A DNA stretch of 64,000 bases from Stomoxys calcitrans (lineage: Eukaryota > Arthropoda > Insecta > Diptera > Muscidae): NCBI RefSeq assembly GCF_963082655.1, contig NC_081552.1:120640907-120704906 (forward strand), read 5' to 3'. The stretch's first letter is position 1, and the number at the start of each line of letters is the position of its first letter. Below are positions 21,873 through 33,273 of this stretch, piece after piece. A model generated the notes under the pieces. It did no database searches. It was not told where the DNA came from and worked only from the letters and a program-made list of their open reading frames with translations. The position numbers were made by a program, and so were the translations under genes.

Positions 21873-22821
21873 TTATACCCTCCACCATAGTATGGGGGTA
21901 TACTAATTTCTTCATTCTGTTTGTAACACCTCGAAATATGCGTCTGAGACCCCATAAAGTAAATGGGCCAAATCTGTCCATGTTTTGATATAACTGCCAT
22001 ATAAACCGATCTTGCGTTTTGACAACTTAAGCCTCTAGAGGGCGCAATTCTCGTCCGATTTGACTTAAATTTTGCACGTAGTGGTTTGGTATCAATTCAA
22101 CAACTGAGGCAAGTATGGTTTAAATCAGTCCATGTTTTGATATAGCTGCCATGTAAACCGATCTTGGGTCTTGACTTTTTGAGACTCTAGAAGGCGTAAT
22201 TCTCGTCCGATTAGACTGAAAATGTGCACGTAGTATTTTGGTATCATTTCTAACAACTGTGATAATTATGATCCAAATCGGTTCATAAACTGGTATAGCT
22301 GTCATATAAACCGATCCTGGACCTTGACTTCTTGAGCCATAGAGCGCGCAATTCTCATCCGATTTGGCTGAACTGTGCTAAGTATGGTGCAAATCGGTAC
22401 ATAACCTGATATAGCTGCCATATTAACCGATCTGGAATCTTGATTTCTTGAGCCTTTAGAGGGCGCAATTCTCATCCGATTTGGCAGAAATTTTGTACAA
22501 CGGCTTCTCTCATGATCTGAAATATACGTGTCTAATATGGTCTGAATCGATCTATAGTTTGGTACAGCTCCCATATAAACCGATCTCCCGATATTGCTTG
22601 AGCCCCTACAAGGCGCATTTCTGATCCGAATGAACTGAAATATTACACAATGACTTCTACAACGTTCACCATTCATTTATAGCTCCAATAGCATAACAGT
22701 TCTTATTCAATATTTTTTGTTTGCCTAAAAAGAGATACTGCGCATAGAACTCGACAAATGTGATCTATGGTGGAAGGTATATAATATTTGGCCCGGCGTA
22801 ACTTAGCACGCTCTTACTTGT
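21873..22821 (+). mobile_element. Diverged HINE-A
   Basis: TATACCCTCCACCATAG lies at the start. The core and GTCY tract are deleted at 'CCCATAAAGTAAATGGGCC', five array units follow, and the end is GGTGGAAGGTATATAATATT with a decayed hairpin (TGGCCCGGCG) and CACGCTCTTACTTGT. From 22377 onward it belongs to a duplicated block that reappears at 26185. Confidence 0.78.
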
Positions 22822-23134
22822 TGTAATTATTAACATCAATAAAAAGATGATGAGACGTTGGAGCATTTCCTTTGTCATTGCCCGGCTTTCGCGTCTAACA
22901 GATACCGGCACTTAGGTAGGGACACAATACCAAACATGAAGTAACTTAGGGAAGTGGTATTAAAAACAATTTAGGATTTTGTAAGGAGCGCGGAATTCGT
23001 TTCCGTTTTAGAGGTTACTTTATAGTTTTTAGTGCGCACAACAAGCCGATTACTGGCTTATGTGTGTGTCCATAGTGACATGGGACGGATTAATATCTGC
23101 ACCCTCTTTTTAACCTAACCTAACCAAACCTAAC
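22822..23134 (+). mobile_element. Jockey-group LINE 3' end, copy 1
   Basis: It encodes the Cys/His-bearing C-terminal tail after RNase H ('GATGATGAGACGTTGGAGC' gives Asp-Asp-Glu-Thr-Leu-Glu) and then the 3' untranslated region with ACAACAAGCCGATTACTGGC. It ends CTTTTTAACCTAACCTAACC. The minus-strand LINE at 52320-52620 has the same order. It is a 5'-truncated insertion, typical of LINEs. Confidence 0.8.
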
Positions 23135-23181
23135 ATCAATAATCGAAATTATATTAGATTAAAATTATTTTCATTGTTTAT

Positions 23182-24366
23182 TATACCCATCACCGAAGGA
23201 TGGGGGTATATTCATTTTGTCATTCCGTTTGCAACACATCGAAATATCCATTTCCGACCCTATAAAGTATATATATTCTTGATCAGCGTAAAAATCTAAG
23301 ACGATCTAGACATGTCCTTCCGTCTGTCCGTCTGTCTGTTGAAATCACGCTACAGTCTTCAAAAATTGAGATATTGAGCTGAAACTTTGCACAGATTCTT
23401 TTTTTGTTCATAAGCAGGTTAAGTTCGAAGATGGGCCAAATCGGACTATATCTAGATATAGCCCCCATATAGACCGATCCGCCGATTTAGAGTCTTAGGC
23501 CCATAAAAGCCACATTTATTATCCGATTTTGCTGAAATTTGGGACAGTGAGTTGCCTTAGGCCCTTCGACATCCTTCGCGAGTTCGGTCCAGATCGGTCC
23601 TGTTTTGGATATAGCTGCCATATAGACCGATCCTCCGATTTTGGGTCTTAGACCCATAAAAGCCACATTTATTATCCGATTTTGCTGAAATTTGGGACAG
23701 TGAGTTATCTTACGCCCTTCGATATCCTTCGCCAATTTGGCCCAGATCGGTCCAGTTTTGGATATAGCTGGCATATAGATCGATCCTCCGATTTAGGGTC
23801 TTAGACCCATAAAAGCCACATTTTTATCCGTTTTTGCTGAAATTTGGGACAGTGAGTTGTCTTACGCCCTTCGACATCCTTCGCCAATTTGGCCCAGATC
23901 GATTTAGGGTCTTAGACCCATAAAAGCCATATTTATTATCCGATTTTGCTGAAATTTGGGACAGTGAATTGTCTTAGGCCCTTCGACATCCTTTGTCAAT
24001 TTGGCTCAGATCGGTTCAGATTTGGATATAACTGCCATATAGACCGATCTCTCGATTTAAGGTTTTGAGCCCACAAAAGGCGCATTTATTGTCCGATGTC
24101 GCCGAAATTTGGGACAGTGAGTTGTGATAAAACTTTCGATATAAATTCCGTGTCGTTTATGGTTCAGAGCGGTTTATTTTTAGATACAGCTACTAAAAAG
24201 AGCAAAATTTTGTTTTACACAATTGAACAATGACTTGTACTTATTAGTATTTGGTCCAAATCGGAACATAATTCTATATAGCTGCTAGGGGTCATAAGGT
24301 ATACATTTTTCCCCGGATTTAACGAAAGGTGGTTTATATATATACCCGAGGTGGTGGGTATCCAAA
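23182..24366 (+). mobile_element. HINE-B, duplicated block copy 1
   Basis: TATACCCATCACCGAAGGATGGG starts it, followed by the core with CTATAAAGTATATATATTC, a short GTCC/GTCT tract, about six B units and GAGGTGGTGGGTATCC. The hairpin and ACTTGT end are missing, lost in a 117-bp deletion relative to the second copy (28022-28138). Confidence 0.83.
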
Positions 24367-24389
24367 GTGATGGGTATACCAGTTCGGTA

Positions 24390-25538
24390 ACAAGTAAAAG
24401 CGTGCTAAGTTCGGCCGGGCCGAATCTTACATACCCTCCACCATGGATCGCATTTGCCGAGTTCTTCTCCCGGCATCTCTTCTTAGGCAAAAAAGGATAT
24501 AAGAAAAGATTTGCTCTGCTATTATTATATTATTAAATATTGGAGACATGTGTAAAATGTCAGCCAATTCGAATAAGAATTGCGCCCTCTGGGGGCTCAA
24601 GAAGTAAAATAGAGAGATCGATTTATATGGGAGCTGTATCGGGCTATAGACCGATTCAGATCATAATAAACACGTATGTTGATGGTCATGAGAAAATCCG
24701 TAGTACATAATTTCAGGCAAATCGGATAATAATTGCGACCTCTAAAGGCTCAAGAAGTCAAGATCCCAGATCGGTTTATATGGCAGCTATATCAGGTTAT
24801 GGACCGATTTGAACCATACTTGGCACAGTTATTGTATATCATAACAAAACACGTCGTGCAAAATTTCATTTAAATCGGATAAGAATTGCGCACTCTAGAG
24901 GCTCAAGAAGTCAAGACCCAAGATCGGTTTATATGGCAGCTATATCAGGTTATTAACTGTTTTGAACCATACTTGGCACAGTTGTTGGATATCATAACAA
25001 ATTACGTCGTGCAAAATTTCATTACAATCGGATAAGAATTGCGCACTCTAGAGGCTCAAGAAATCAAGACCCAAGATCGGTTTATATGGCAGCTATATCA
25101 AAACATGGGTCGATTTGAACCATACTTGTCGCAGTTGTTGAATATCGTAACAAAACACGTCGTGCAAAATTTCATTTAAATCGGATAAGAATTGCGCACT
25201 CTAGAGTCTCAAGAAGTCAAGACCCAAGATCGGTTTATATGGCAGCTATATCAAAACATGGACCGATATGGCCCATTTACAATACCAACCGACCTACACT
25301 AATAAGAAGTATTTGTGCAAAATTTCAAGCGGCTAGCTTTACTCCTTCATAAGTTAGCGTGCTTTCGACAGACAGACGGATGGACGGACGAACAGACGGA
25401 CGGACATGGCTAGATCGACATAAAATTTCACGACGATCAAGAATATATATACTTTATGGGGTCTCAGACAAATATTTCGAGTAGTTACAATCAGAATGAC
25501 GAAATTAGTATACCCCCCTTCTTATGGTGGAGGGTATA
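24390..25538 (-). mobile_element. HINE-A inserted in the first copy of a segmental duplication
   Basis: This is a complete element with both ends intact (ACAAGTAAAAGCG... and GGTGGAGGGTATA), the hairpin, array and GGACGGAC tract. The second copy of the duplication shows the site uninterrupted (CAGTTCGGTAATAAGGCTAG at about 28140-28160). The insertion is therefore younger than the duplication and its ends are known to within about two bases. Confidence 0.92.
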
Positions 25539-26035
25539 ATAAGGCTAGTACCAAACGGATTAATCATTTAATGTTTCATGCATACCATCTGGTAATGTTT
25601 TTGTACCATACGGTGTTTCTTTAATATCAATACCGTATAGTACTGAATTGAGCACGTTTGGTATCAAATGTTTCCTGGGTGTAGTTGGTACTGATTTGGT
25701 ACCAAATGAATAGATCATTAAATCACCCATTATTTATTTCATAGTTTTATCTACATGCCAAATTTCAGACCTCTAGCTCCATCTGTAAAGAAAGTACCAA
25801 ATTGTACCTATTGCGGTACTAAACGTACCTTTTCTCCAGTTACCGACCAATTTTTCTTTTTACCCTCATCCTTCTGCACCAGATGTCTTTTAAGTCAATT
25901 CTACTCTTGCTTTATCAATCCGCCCTGTACATAGATCACGCATTTCATACCTATTTGGTACTTTTTTTAGTACCTAAATATGCAAATTTCCAAAAACTTT
26001 TATAGTTTTCCAATTTAACAGCCTAACACACAGGG
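25539..26035. repeat. HINE-D-like repeat, duplicated block copy 1
   Basis: It contains 'TGGTACCAAATGAATAGATC', 'GACCTCTAGCTCCATCTGTA' and 'AAAGTACCAAATTGTACC', units shared with the other HINE-D regions. Two similar units follow each other here. No frame is coding. Confidence 0.65.
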
Positions 26036-26184
26036 AGCCGATGATGGAACCATTACCGACTATCTCAAGATTCGGAAGACTAGGATATACAAAGATTAAA
26101 ACATCTGGCAGTGCAGTGATGGGAAACTCAATTCAAGCAAAACAACAGGGAACAGACCCAATCCCAAGAAGCACATCTAATGGA
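26036..26184 (+). mobile_element. Jockey-group LINE fragment, duplicated block copy 1
   Basis: GCCGATGATGGAACCATTAC begins a stretch that matches the region between ORF1 and the endonuclease of the LINE at 28606. It breaks off at 'ACATCTAATGGA', which is the junction with the second duplication copy. Confidence 0.8.
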
Positions 26185-26450
26185 GTTAAGTATGGTGCAA
26201 ATTGGTACATAACCTGATATAGCTGCCATATTAACCGATCTGGGATCTTGATTTCTTGAGCCTTTAGAGGGCGCAATTCTCATCCGATTTGGCAGAAATT
26301 TTCATTTATAGCTCCAATAGCATAACAGTTCTTATTCAATATTTTTTGTTTGCCTAAAAAGAGATACTGCGCATAGAACTCGACAAATGTGATCTATGGT
26401 GGAAGGTATATAATATTCGGCCCGGCGTAACTTAGCACGCTCTTACTTGT
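26185..26450 (+). mobile_element. Diverged HINE-A, duplicated block copy 2
   Basis: It matches 22377-22821 but lacks a 179-bp internal piece (22495-22673 in copy 1), with the sequence joined at 'GAAATTTT|CATTTATAG'. It ends with the same decayed hairpin and CTCTTACTTGT. Confidence 0.8.
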
Positions 26451-26766
26451 TGTAATTATTAACATCAATAAGAAGATGATGAGACGTTGGAGCATTTCCT
26501 TCGTCATTGCCCGGCTTTCGCGTCTAACAGATACCGGCACTTAGGTAGGGACACAGTACCAAACATGAAGTAACTTAGGGAAGTGGTATTAAAAACAATT
26601 TAGGATTTTGTTAGGAGCGCGGAATTCGTTTCCGTTTTAGAGGTTACTTTATAGTATTTAGTGCGCACAACAAGCCGATTACTGGCTTATGTGTGTGTCC
26701 ATAGTGACATGGGACGGATTAATATCTGCACCCTCTTTTTAACCTAACCTAACCAAACCTAACATC
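26451..26766 (+). mobile_element. Jockey-group LINE 3' end, copy 2
   Basis: It is nearly identical to 22822-23134, including CTTTTTAACCTAACCTAACC, and is part of the segmental duplication rather than an independent insertion. Confidence 0.8.
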
Positions 26767-26811
26767 AATAATCGCAATTATATTAGATTAAAATTATTTT
26801 CATTGTTTATT

Positions 26812-28058
26812 ATACCCACCACCGAAGGATGGGGGTATATTCATTTTGTCATTCCGTTTGCAACACATTGAAATATCCATTTCCGACCCTATAAAGTATA
26901 TATATTCTTGATCAGCGTAAAAATCTAAGACGATCTAGACATGTCCTTCCGTCTGTCCGTCTGTCTGTTGAAATCACGCTACAGTCTTCAAAAATTGAGA
27001 TATTGAGCTGAAACTTTGCACAGATTCTTTTTTTGTTCATAAGCAGGTTAAGTTCGAAGATGGGCCAAATCGGACTATATCTAGATATAGCCCCCATATA
27101 GACCGATCCGCCGATTTAGAGTCTTAGGCCCATAAAAGCCACATTTATTATCCGATTTTGCTAAAATTTGGGACAGTGGGTTGCCTTAGGCCCTTCGACA
27201 TCCTTCGCGAGTTTGGCCCAGATCGGTCCTGTTTTGGATATAGCTGCCATATAGACCGATCCTCCGATTTTGGGTCTTAGACCCATAAAAGCCACATTTA
27301 TTATCCGATTTTGCTGAAATTTGGGACAGTGAGTTGCCTTAGGCCCTTCGACATTCTTCGCCAATTTGGCCCAGATCGGTCAAGTTTTGGGTATAGCTGC
27401 TATATAGACCGATCCTCCGATCCATAAGAGCCACATTTATTATCCGATTTTGCTGAAATTTGGGACAGTGAGTTATCTTACGCCCTTCGATATCCTTCGC
27501 CAATTTGGCCCAGATCGGTCCAGTTTTGGATATAGCTCCCATATAGACCGATCCTCCGATTTAGGGTCTTAGACCCATAAAAGCCACATTTTTATCCGAT
27601 TTTGCTGAAATTTGGGACAGTGAATTGTCTTAGGCCCTTCGACATCCTTTGTCAATTTAGCTCAGATTGGTTCAGATTTGGATATAACTGCCATATAGAC
27701 CGATCTCTCGATTTAAGGTTTTGAGCCCACAAAAGGCGCATTTATTGTCCGATGTCGCCGAAATTTGGGACAGTGAGTTGTGATAAAACTTTCGATATAA
27801 ATTCCGTGTCGTTTATGGTTCAGAGCGGTTTATTTTTAGATACAGCTACTAAAAAGAGCAAAATTTTGTTTTACACAATTGAACAATGACTTGTACTTAT
27901 TAGTATTTGGTCCAAATCGGAACATAATTCTATATAGCTGCTAGGGGTCATAAGGTATACATTTTTCCCCGGATTTAACGAAAGGTGGTTTATATATATA
28001 CCCGAGGTGGTGGGTATCCAAAGTTCGGCCCGGCTAAACTTAACGCCTTTTTACTTGT
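26812..28058 (+). mobile_element. HINE-B, duplicated block copy 2
   Basis: This is the complete version of the duplicated HINE-B. It has TATACCCACCACCGAAGG, core, GTCY tract, about seven B units, GAGGTGGTGGGTATCC, a hairpin (TTCGGCCCGGCTAA) and CTTAACGCCTTTTTACTTGT. The number of array units differs from copy 1, so the array has changed since the duplication. Confidence 0.87.
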
Positions 28059-28605
28059 TTTTTTTTTATTCGGGGGTGGAATTAACAGTAATGGTTTGTA
28101 ACTAAAACCAATAATGGTCTGGTGCTAGAACTAATAATAGTTTGGTATTGAAACCAATACCAGTTCGGTAATAAGGCTAGTACCAAACGGACTAATCATT
28201 TTATATTTCATGCATACCATCCGGTAATGTTTTTGTACCATATCAAATGTTTCCTGGGTGTAGTTGGTACTGATTTGGTACCAAATGAATAGATCATTAA
28301 ATCACCCATCATTTATTTCATAGTTTTATCTACATGCCAAATTTCAGACCTCTAGCTCCATCTGTAAAGAAAGTACCAAATGGTACCTATTGCGGTACTA
28401 AACGTACCTTTTCTCCAGTTACCGACCAATTTTTCTTTTTACCCTCATCCTTCTGCACCAGATGTCTTTTAAGTCAATTCTACTCTTGCTTTATCAATCC
28501 GCCCTGTACATAGATCACGCATTTCATACCTATTTGGTACTTTTTTTAGTACCTAAATATGCAAATTTCCAAAAACTTTTATAGTTTCCCAATTTAACAG
28601 CCTAA
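28059..28605. repeat. HINE-D-like repeat, duplicated block copy 2
   Basis: Poly-T and a set of 'AACCAATAATGGTCTGGT' repeats lead into units matching 25539-26035. A 45-bp piece around the 'ACGGTGTTTC' of copy 1 is missing. Confidence 0.65.
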
Positions 28606-30830
28606 CACACAGGGAGCCGATGATGGAACCATTACCGACTATCTCAAGATTCGGAAGACTAGGATATGCAAAGATTAAAACATCTGGCAGTTCAGTGATG
28701 GGAAACTCAATTCAGGCAAAACAACAGGGAACAGACCCACTCCCAAGAAGCACATCTAATGGAGGACCAATGATTGATGTCGTCCAGATAGACCTCCACC
28801 GGAGCGAGACTGCTACTCACGCTCTGTTGGAGAAAATCAGCAAGGGCAAGATTCATATTTCCTTAATTTAGGAGTCACGGAGGAGCCGGAACAAAGTTTC
28901 TGGACTGAACTATGTCAACTTCCAATTATTCTATGCTAACACTGGTACTCGGCCGAGTGTTTTCCCCAGAGTTTTCAACGTCGGATGCAACGGTGATGAG
29001 ACAGGGAACCGATGGATTATATCTGACATCTTTATCTGCCTTTCGAATCTCCAACACCTCCACCTACGTCGAAGCTGCAACGGTTGGTGAGGTAAGCAAA
29101 ATAGATAGGAAACGAAGTACAAATAGGGTGCGATGCAAACTCTCACCACATTTCGTGAGGTAGTGCCAACAATAATAAGCGGGGCCAAACCCTGGCAGAA
29201 TTCTCGAATGCTAACGACCTAATAACACTTAATGTTGGTAACACCGCTACCCCTGTTAATAGGATAAGGGAGGAGGTTTTAGATGTAACAATATGTTCTG
29301 AAAATCTGATCGATGAGGCTCAGGATTGGAGTGTATCCATTCTCTGACCATCGCTACATTAGATTTAGAGCTCCGGAATAAGTTGAAAACCAACTGGCCA
29401 AAATTCGGAAGACTAATCAGAAGAAGATATGGGCAAGATAATTTAGATTGTCCAAGACTCGAAGACATTGACGGCAATGTCAACAGGATTACAACTGCAA
29501 ACGTGGAGTCTTTTGAAAATACTTGTCCTCTTGGAGAAAGGAAATCAGCCCAAGAAAATTCCTGGATGACTGCGGAGATTCGCAACATTGGGAAAGAGAT
29601 CCGCAGACTTTTTAACAGAGCACGATGTGTAATGCATACGGCTCAAGGAATACAATAAGATTATTAGGGGCAAAACATGTCTATGTCAAGGGAAGGTCGG
29701 GGGGACTGCCTTGCACTTGGTTGTGCATAAAATAGAAGAATCCTTCGATGCCAAAACGTACACACTGACGGTATGCCTTGACATCGAGGGGGCTTTTAAC
29801 AATGTGCGGACCGAAACACTGATCCAATCCTTAGACCAGTACCGGCTGGAGGCGGTCCTTAGAGACTGGATAAACCATATGCTAAGGAACAGGTGGATAA
29901 ATTATGTGTTCCATGGCATAAATTTAAGGGAGAAAGTGGCACAAGGCACGCCACAGGGGGGCATTTTATCACCACTTTTATGGGTGACCACCATAAATGA
30001 CATATTACGTATGCTGACTGACGAGGGATTTAAACCTGTCTGCTATGCAAACGATGTTATAATACTTCTAAGGGGTAAGGATCCGAAAGAGCTATGCAGA
30101 AGGGCCGAAAGGGTCTTGCATATGGAATATAAATGGGAGAACCCCAGAGCTCTCAATGTTAATCCAAAGAAGACTTAAATATGCCTGTTGACAAGGAAGA
30201 AGAACGTGGGCCAATTTATCGCCCCACGTTTCCTCAATAAGACGATTTCAATATCTGACAAGGTTAAATACTTAGTTGCGATCTTGGACAGGAAACTGAA
30301 TTGGAAATGTCACATTCAGGAGCGCACTGAGAAGGCTCACAGATGTTGGACGCTGAGTAGAATCCGAGGATAGTTCACTGACTCTACAGGAGTGGCATTA
30401 GACCAATACTTACTAACGTCTGAATAGTTTGGTGGACTGCATTGGAGAAAAAGCGCAAGTGCAACGTTAGGGCCATACAACAAGTTCAGAGAACACGTTG
30501 TCTTGTCACCATGCCCAATAGGGCACTGAAGACTATTCAAGATATCCGACCCATTGACATACCGATTACATGTGAGCCAGCCACTGCGGCTATGAGACTA
30601 AAGGCGATGGGAGAATGGACGAAGAATGGGAGCAGCTCATAACATCGCGGTATAATCGAGGCGACGATAGGAAACCTGGATGGAAGGGTACTTGGATCGG
30701 GAGACGATACCAAACCTGAACCAACTTAGGGGAGTTGTATGGAAAACATGGATGGAAAGTACGGATTTTGTAAGTAGCACGGAATTCCTAACTTAAAATT
30801 TTCTTTTTCGAAGCACAACAAAAAAATACG
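28606..30830 (+). pseudogene. Jockey-group (LOA/I-like) LINE ORF2 relic
   Basis: These LINEs encode an endonuclease and reverse transcriptase that copy their RNA into target DNA. In order this relic shows the endonuclease start (VVQIDLHRSETATHALLEK, from about 28777) and a linker with WPKFGRLIRRRYGQDNLDCP (29326-29658). A join then deletes the RT fingers, and the RT palm runs from 29711 to 30178 with the GTPQGGILSPLLW motif (about 29942). Thumb/connection with ISISDKVKYLVAILDRKLNW and a 3' part to about 30790 follow. The catalytic box reads Tyr-Ala-Asn-Asp instead of Tyr-Ala-Asp-Asp (30044-30055). Frameshifts and stops at 28870, 29160 and 30178 confirm it is dead. ORF1 is absent. Confidence 0.85.
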
Positions 30831-31472
30831 TGATAGGTGACTAAATGTTCTATTAAAAATTCGCACATTTTGAACGAAAATTGGTACCATTTGGTACTAT
30901 TTTCACAGATGAAGCTGGAGGTCTGAAATTTGGCATTTATGTACAACTAGGAATATTTGATCTATTAAAAATTTTTAAGTTTTGGTACCAAAACTGGTAC
31001 CATTTGGTAGTTTCTTTGCAGATGGAGCTAGAGGTCTGAAATTTGGCATGTAGGTACAAGTAGGAAAAAAGTAATGGGTGACTAAATGATCCATTCAAAA
31101 TTCGTTCATTTTGGTACAAAAAAAGTGCAAAGTAGGTACTCAAACATAGAAAATTACGTTTTCTTTACAAATTAAACTAAAGTGTTAAAAATTGCGATTC
31201 ATTTGTACCTTGACAATATATATTGCGCGATTAAATTTTTTTTCTGATATATTGTTATTGTTGGTACGATTTGGTACTTTTTTTAACAGAAGGGTACACT
31301 TCGTTATCTTATACAATGAGATTTTTGGAAATCCTACACTTAAAAGGGTGTATCAAAATCGGGGGTAGAGAAGCGGACCACCGGGATGCTAGATTTGTAT
31401 AAATTTGTAGCAGAATCCATGGTGGTGGGTTCCCAAGATTCGGCCGTCTGAACTTAGCACGATTTTACTTGT
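30831..31472 (+). mobile_element. HINE-D with a preserved HINE-type 3' end
   Basis: Units such as 'GAGGTCTGAAATTTGGCAT' and 'GGTACCATTTGGTA' repeat three or four times. The copy ends ATGGTGGTGGGTTCCCAAG, ATTCGGCCGTCTGAAC, TTAGCACGATTTTACTTGT, the same order of inverted subterminal repeat, hairpin and tail as HINE-A and B. This links HINE-D to that superfamily. Its 5' end is not clear here. Confidence 0.7.
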
Positions 31473-31475
31473 TTT

Positions 31476-33269
31476 TATACCCTCCACCAAGGGATGGGGG
31501 GTAAACTAATTTCGTCATTCTGTTTGTAACTACTCGAAATATTCGTCTGAGACCCCATAAAGTATATATATTCTTGATCGTCGCGACATTTTATGTCGAT
31601 TTAGCCATGTCCGTCCATATGTCCGTCCGTCCGTCCGTCTGTCTGTCGAAAGCACGCTAACTTCCGAAGGAGTAAGGCTAGCCGCTTGAAATTTTGCACA
31701 AATACTTTTTATTAGTGTAGGTCGGTTGGTATTGCAAATGGGCCATATCGGTCCATGTTTTGATATAGCTGCCATATAAACCGATCTTGGGTCTTGACTT
31801 CTTGAGTCTCTTGAGGGCGCAATTCTCATCCGATTTGACTGAAATTTCGCACATAGTGCTTTAGTATCACTTCTAACAATTGCGCTAAGTATGGTTCAAA
31901 TCGGTTAATAACCTGGTATAGCTGTCATATAAACCGATCGTGGGTCTTGATTTCTTGAGCCTCTAGAGGGCGCAATTCTCATCCGATTTGACAGTTGAAA
32001 TTTTGCACATAGTGTTCTAGTATCATTTTTAAAAACTGTGCTAAGTATGGTTTAAATCGGTTTATAACCTGGTGTAGCTGCCATATAAACCGATCTTGGG
32101 TCTTGACTTCTTGAGCCTCTAGAGAGCGCGATTCTTATCCGATTGGAATGAAATTTTGCACGACGTGTTTTGTTATGATATCCAACAACTGTGCTAAGTA
32201 TGATTTAATTCGGTTCATAACCTGATATAGCTGTCATATAAACCGATCTGGGATCTTGACTTCTTGAGCCTCTAGAAGTCGCAATTATTATCCGATGTGA
32301 CTGAAATTTTGCACATAGTGTTTTAGTTTCACTTCTAATAACTGTGCTAAGTATGGTTCAAATGGGTCCATAACCTGGTATAGCTCCCATATAAACCGAT
32401 CTTGGGTCTTGACTTCTTGAGCCTCTAGAGAGCGCCATTCTTACCCATTGGAATGAAATTTTGCACGACGTGTTTTGTTATGATATCCAACAACTGCGCT
32501 AAGTATGATTCAATTCGGTTCATAACCTGATATAGCTGTCATATAAACCGATCTTGGGTCTTGACTTCTTGAGCCTCTAGAGGGCGCAATTCTCATCCCA
32601 ATTGACTGAAATTTTGTACATAGTGTTTTAGTATCACTTCTAATAACTGTGCTAAGTATGGTTCAAATCGGTTCATAACTTGATATAGCTGCCATATAAA
32701 CCGATCTTGGGTCTTGACTTCTTGAGCCTCTAGAGAGCGCAATTCTTATCCGATTGGAATGAAATTTTGCACGACATGTTTTGTTATGATATCCAACAAC
32801 TGTACTGTATGATTCAATTCGGTTCATAACCTGATATAGCTGCCATATAAACCGATCTGGGATCTTGACTTCTTGAGCCTCTAGAGGTCGCAATTATTAT
32901 CCGATTTGCCTGAAATTTTGTACAACGGATCCTGTCATGACCATTAACATACGTGTTTATTATGGTCTGAATCGGTCTATAGCCCGATACAGCTTCCATA
33001 TAAATCGATCTCTCTATTTTACTTCTTGAGCCCCCAAAGGGCGCAATTCTTATTCGAATTGGCTGACATTTTACACAGGTCTCCAACATATAATTTAATT
33101 GTGGTCTAAATCGGATCATATCTTAGTATCGCTCTAATAGCAGAGCAAATCTTTTCTTATATCATTTTTTGCCTAAGAAGAAATGTCGGGAAAAGAACTC
33201 GACAAATGCGCTCCATGGTGGAGGGTATATAAGATTCGGCCCGGCCGAATTTAGCACGCTTTTACTTGT
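31476..33269 (+). mobile_element. HINE-A with expanded array
   Basis: TATACCCTCCACCAAGG, core, GTCY tract (31609-31647) and nine to ten array units precede ATGGTGGAGGGTATATAAG, the hairpin and CACGCTTTTACTTGT. At about 1.8 kb it is the longest uninterrupted A array in the window. Several adjacent unit pairs alternate ('TTTTGCACATAGTG' versus 'TTTTGCACGACGTG'), suggesting a two-unit higher-order repeat. Confidence 0.88.
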
Positions 33270-33273
33270 TTTT

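Noticed and set aside
31476..33269. CRISPR-like array of direct repeats
   Set aside because: Units adjoin directly with no unique spacers, the unit is about 153 bp, and the genome is insect-like.
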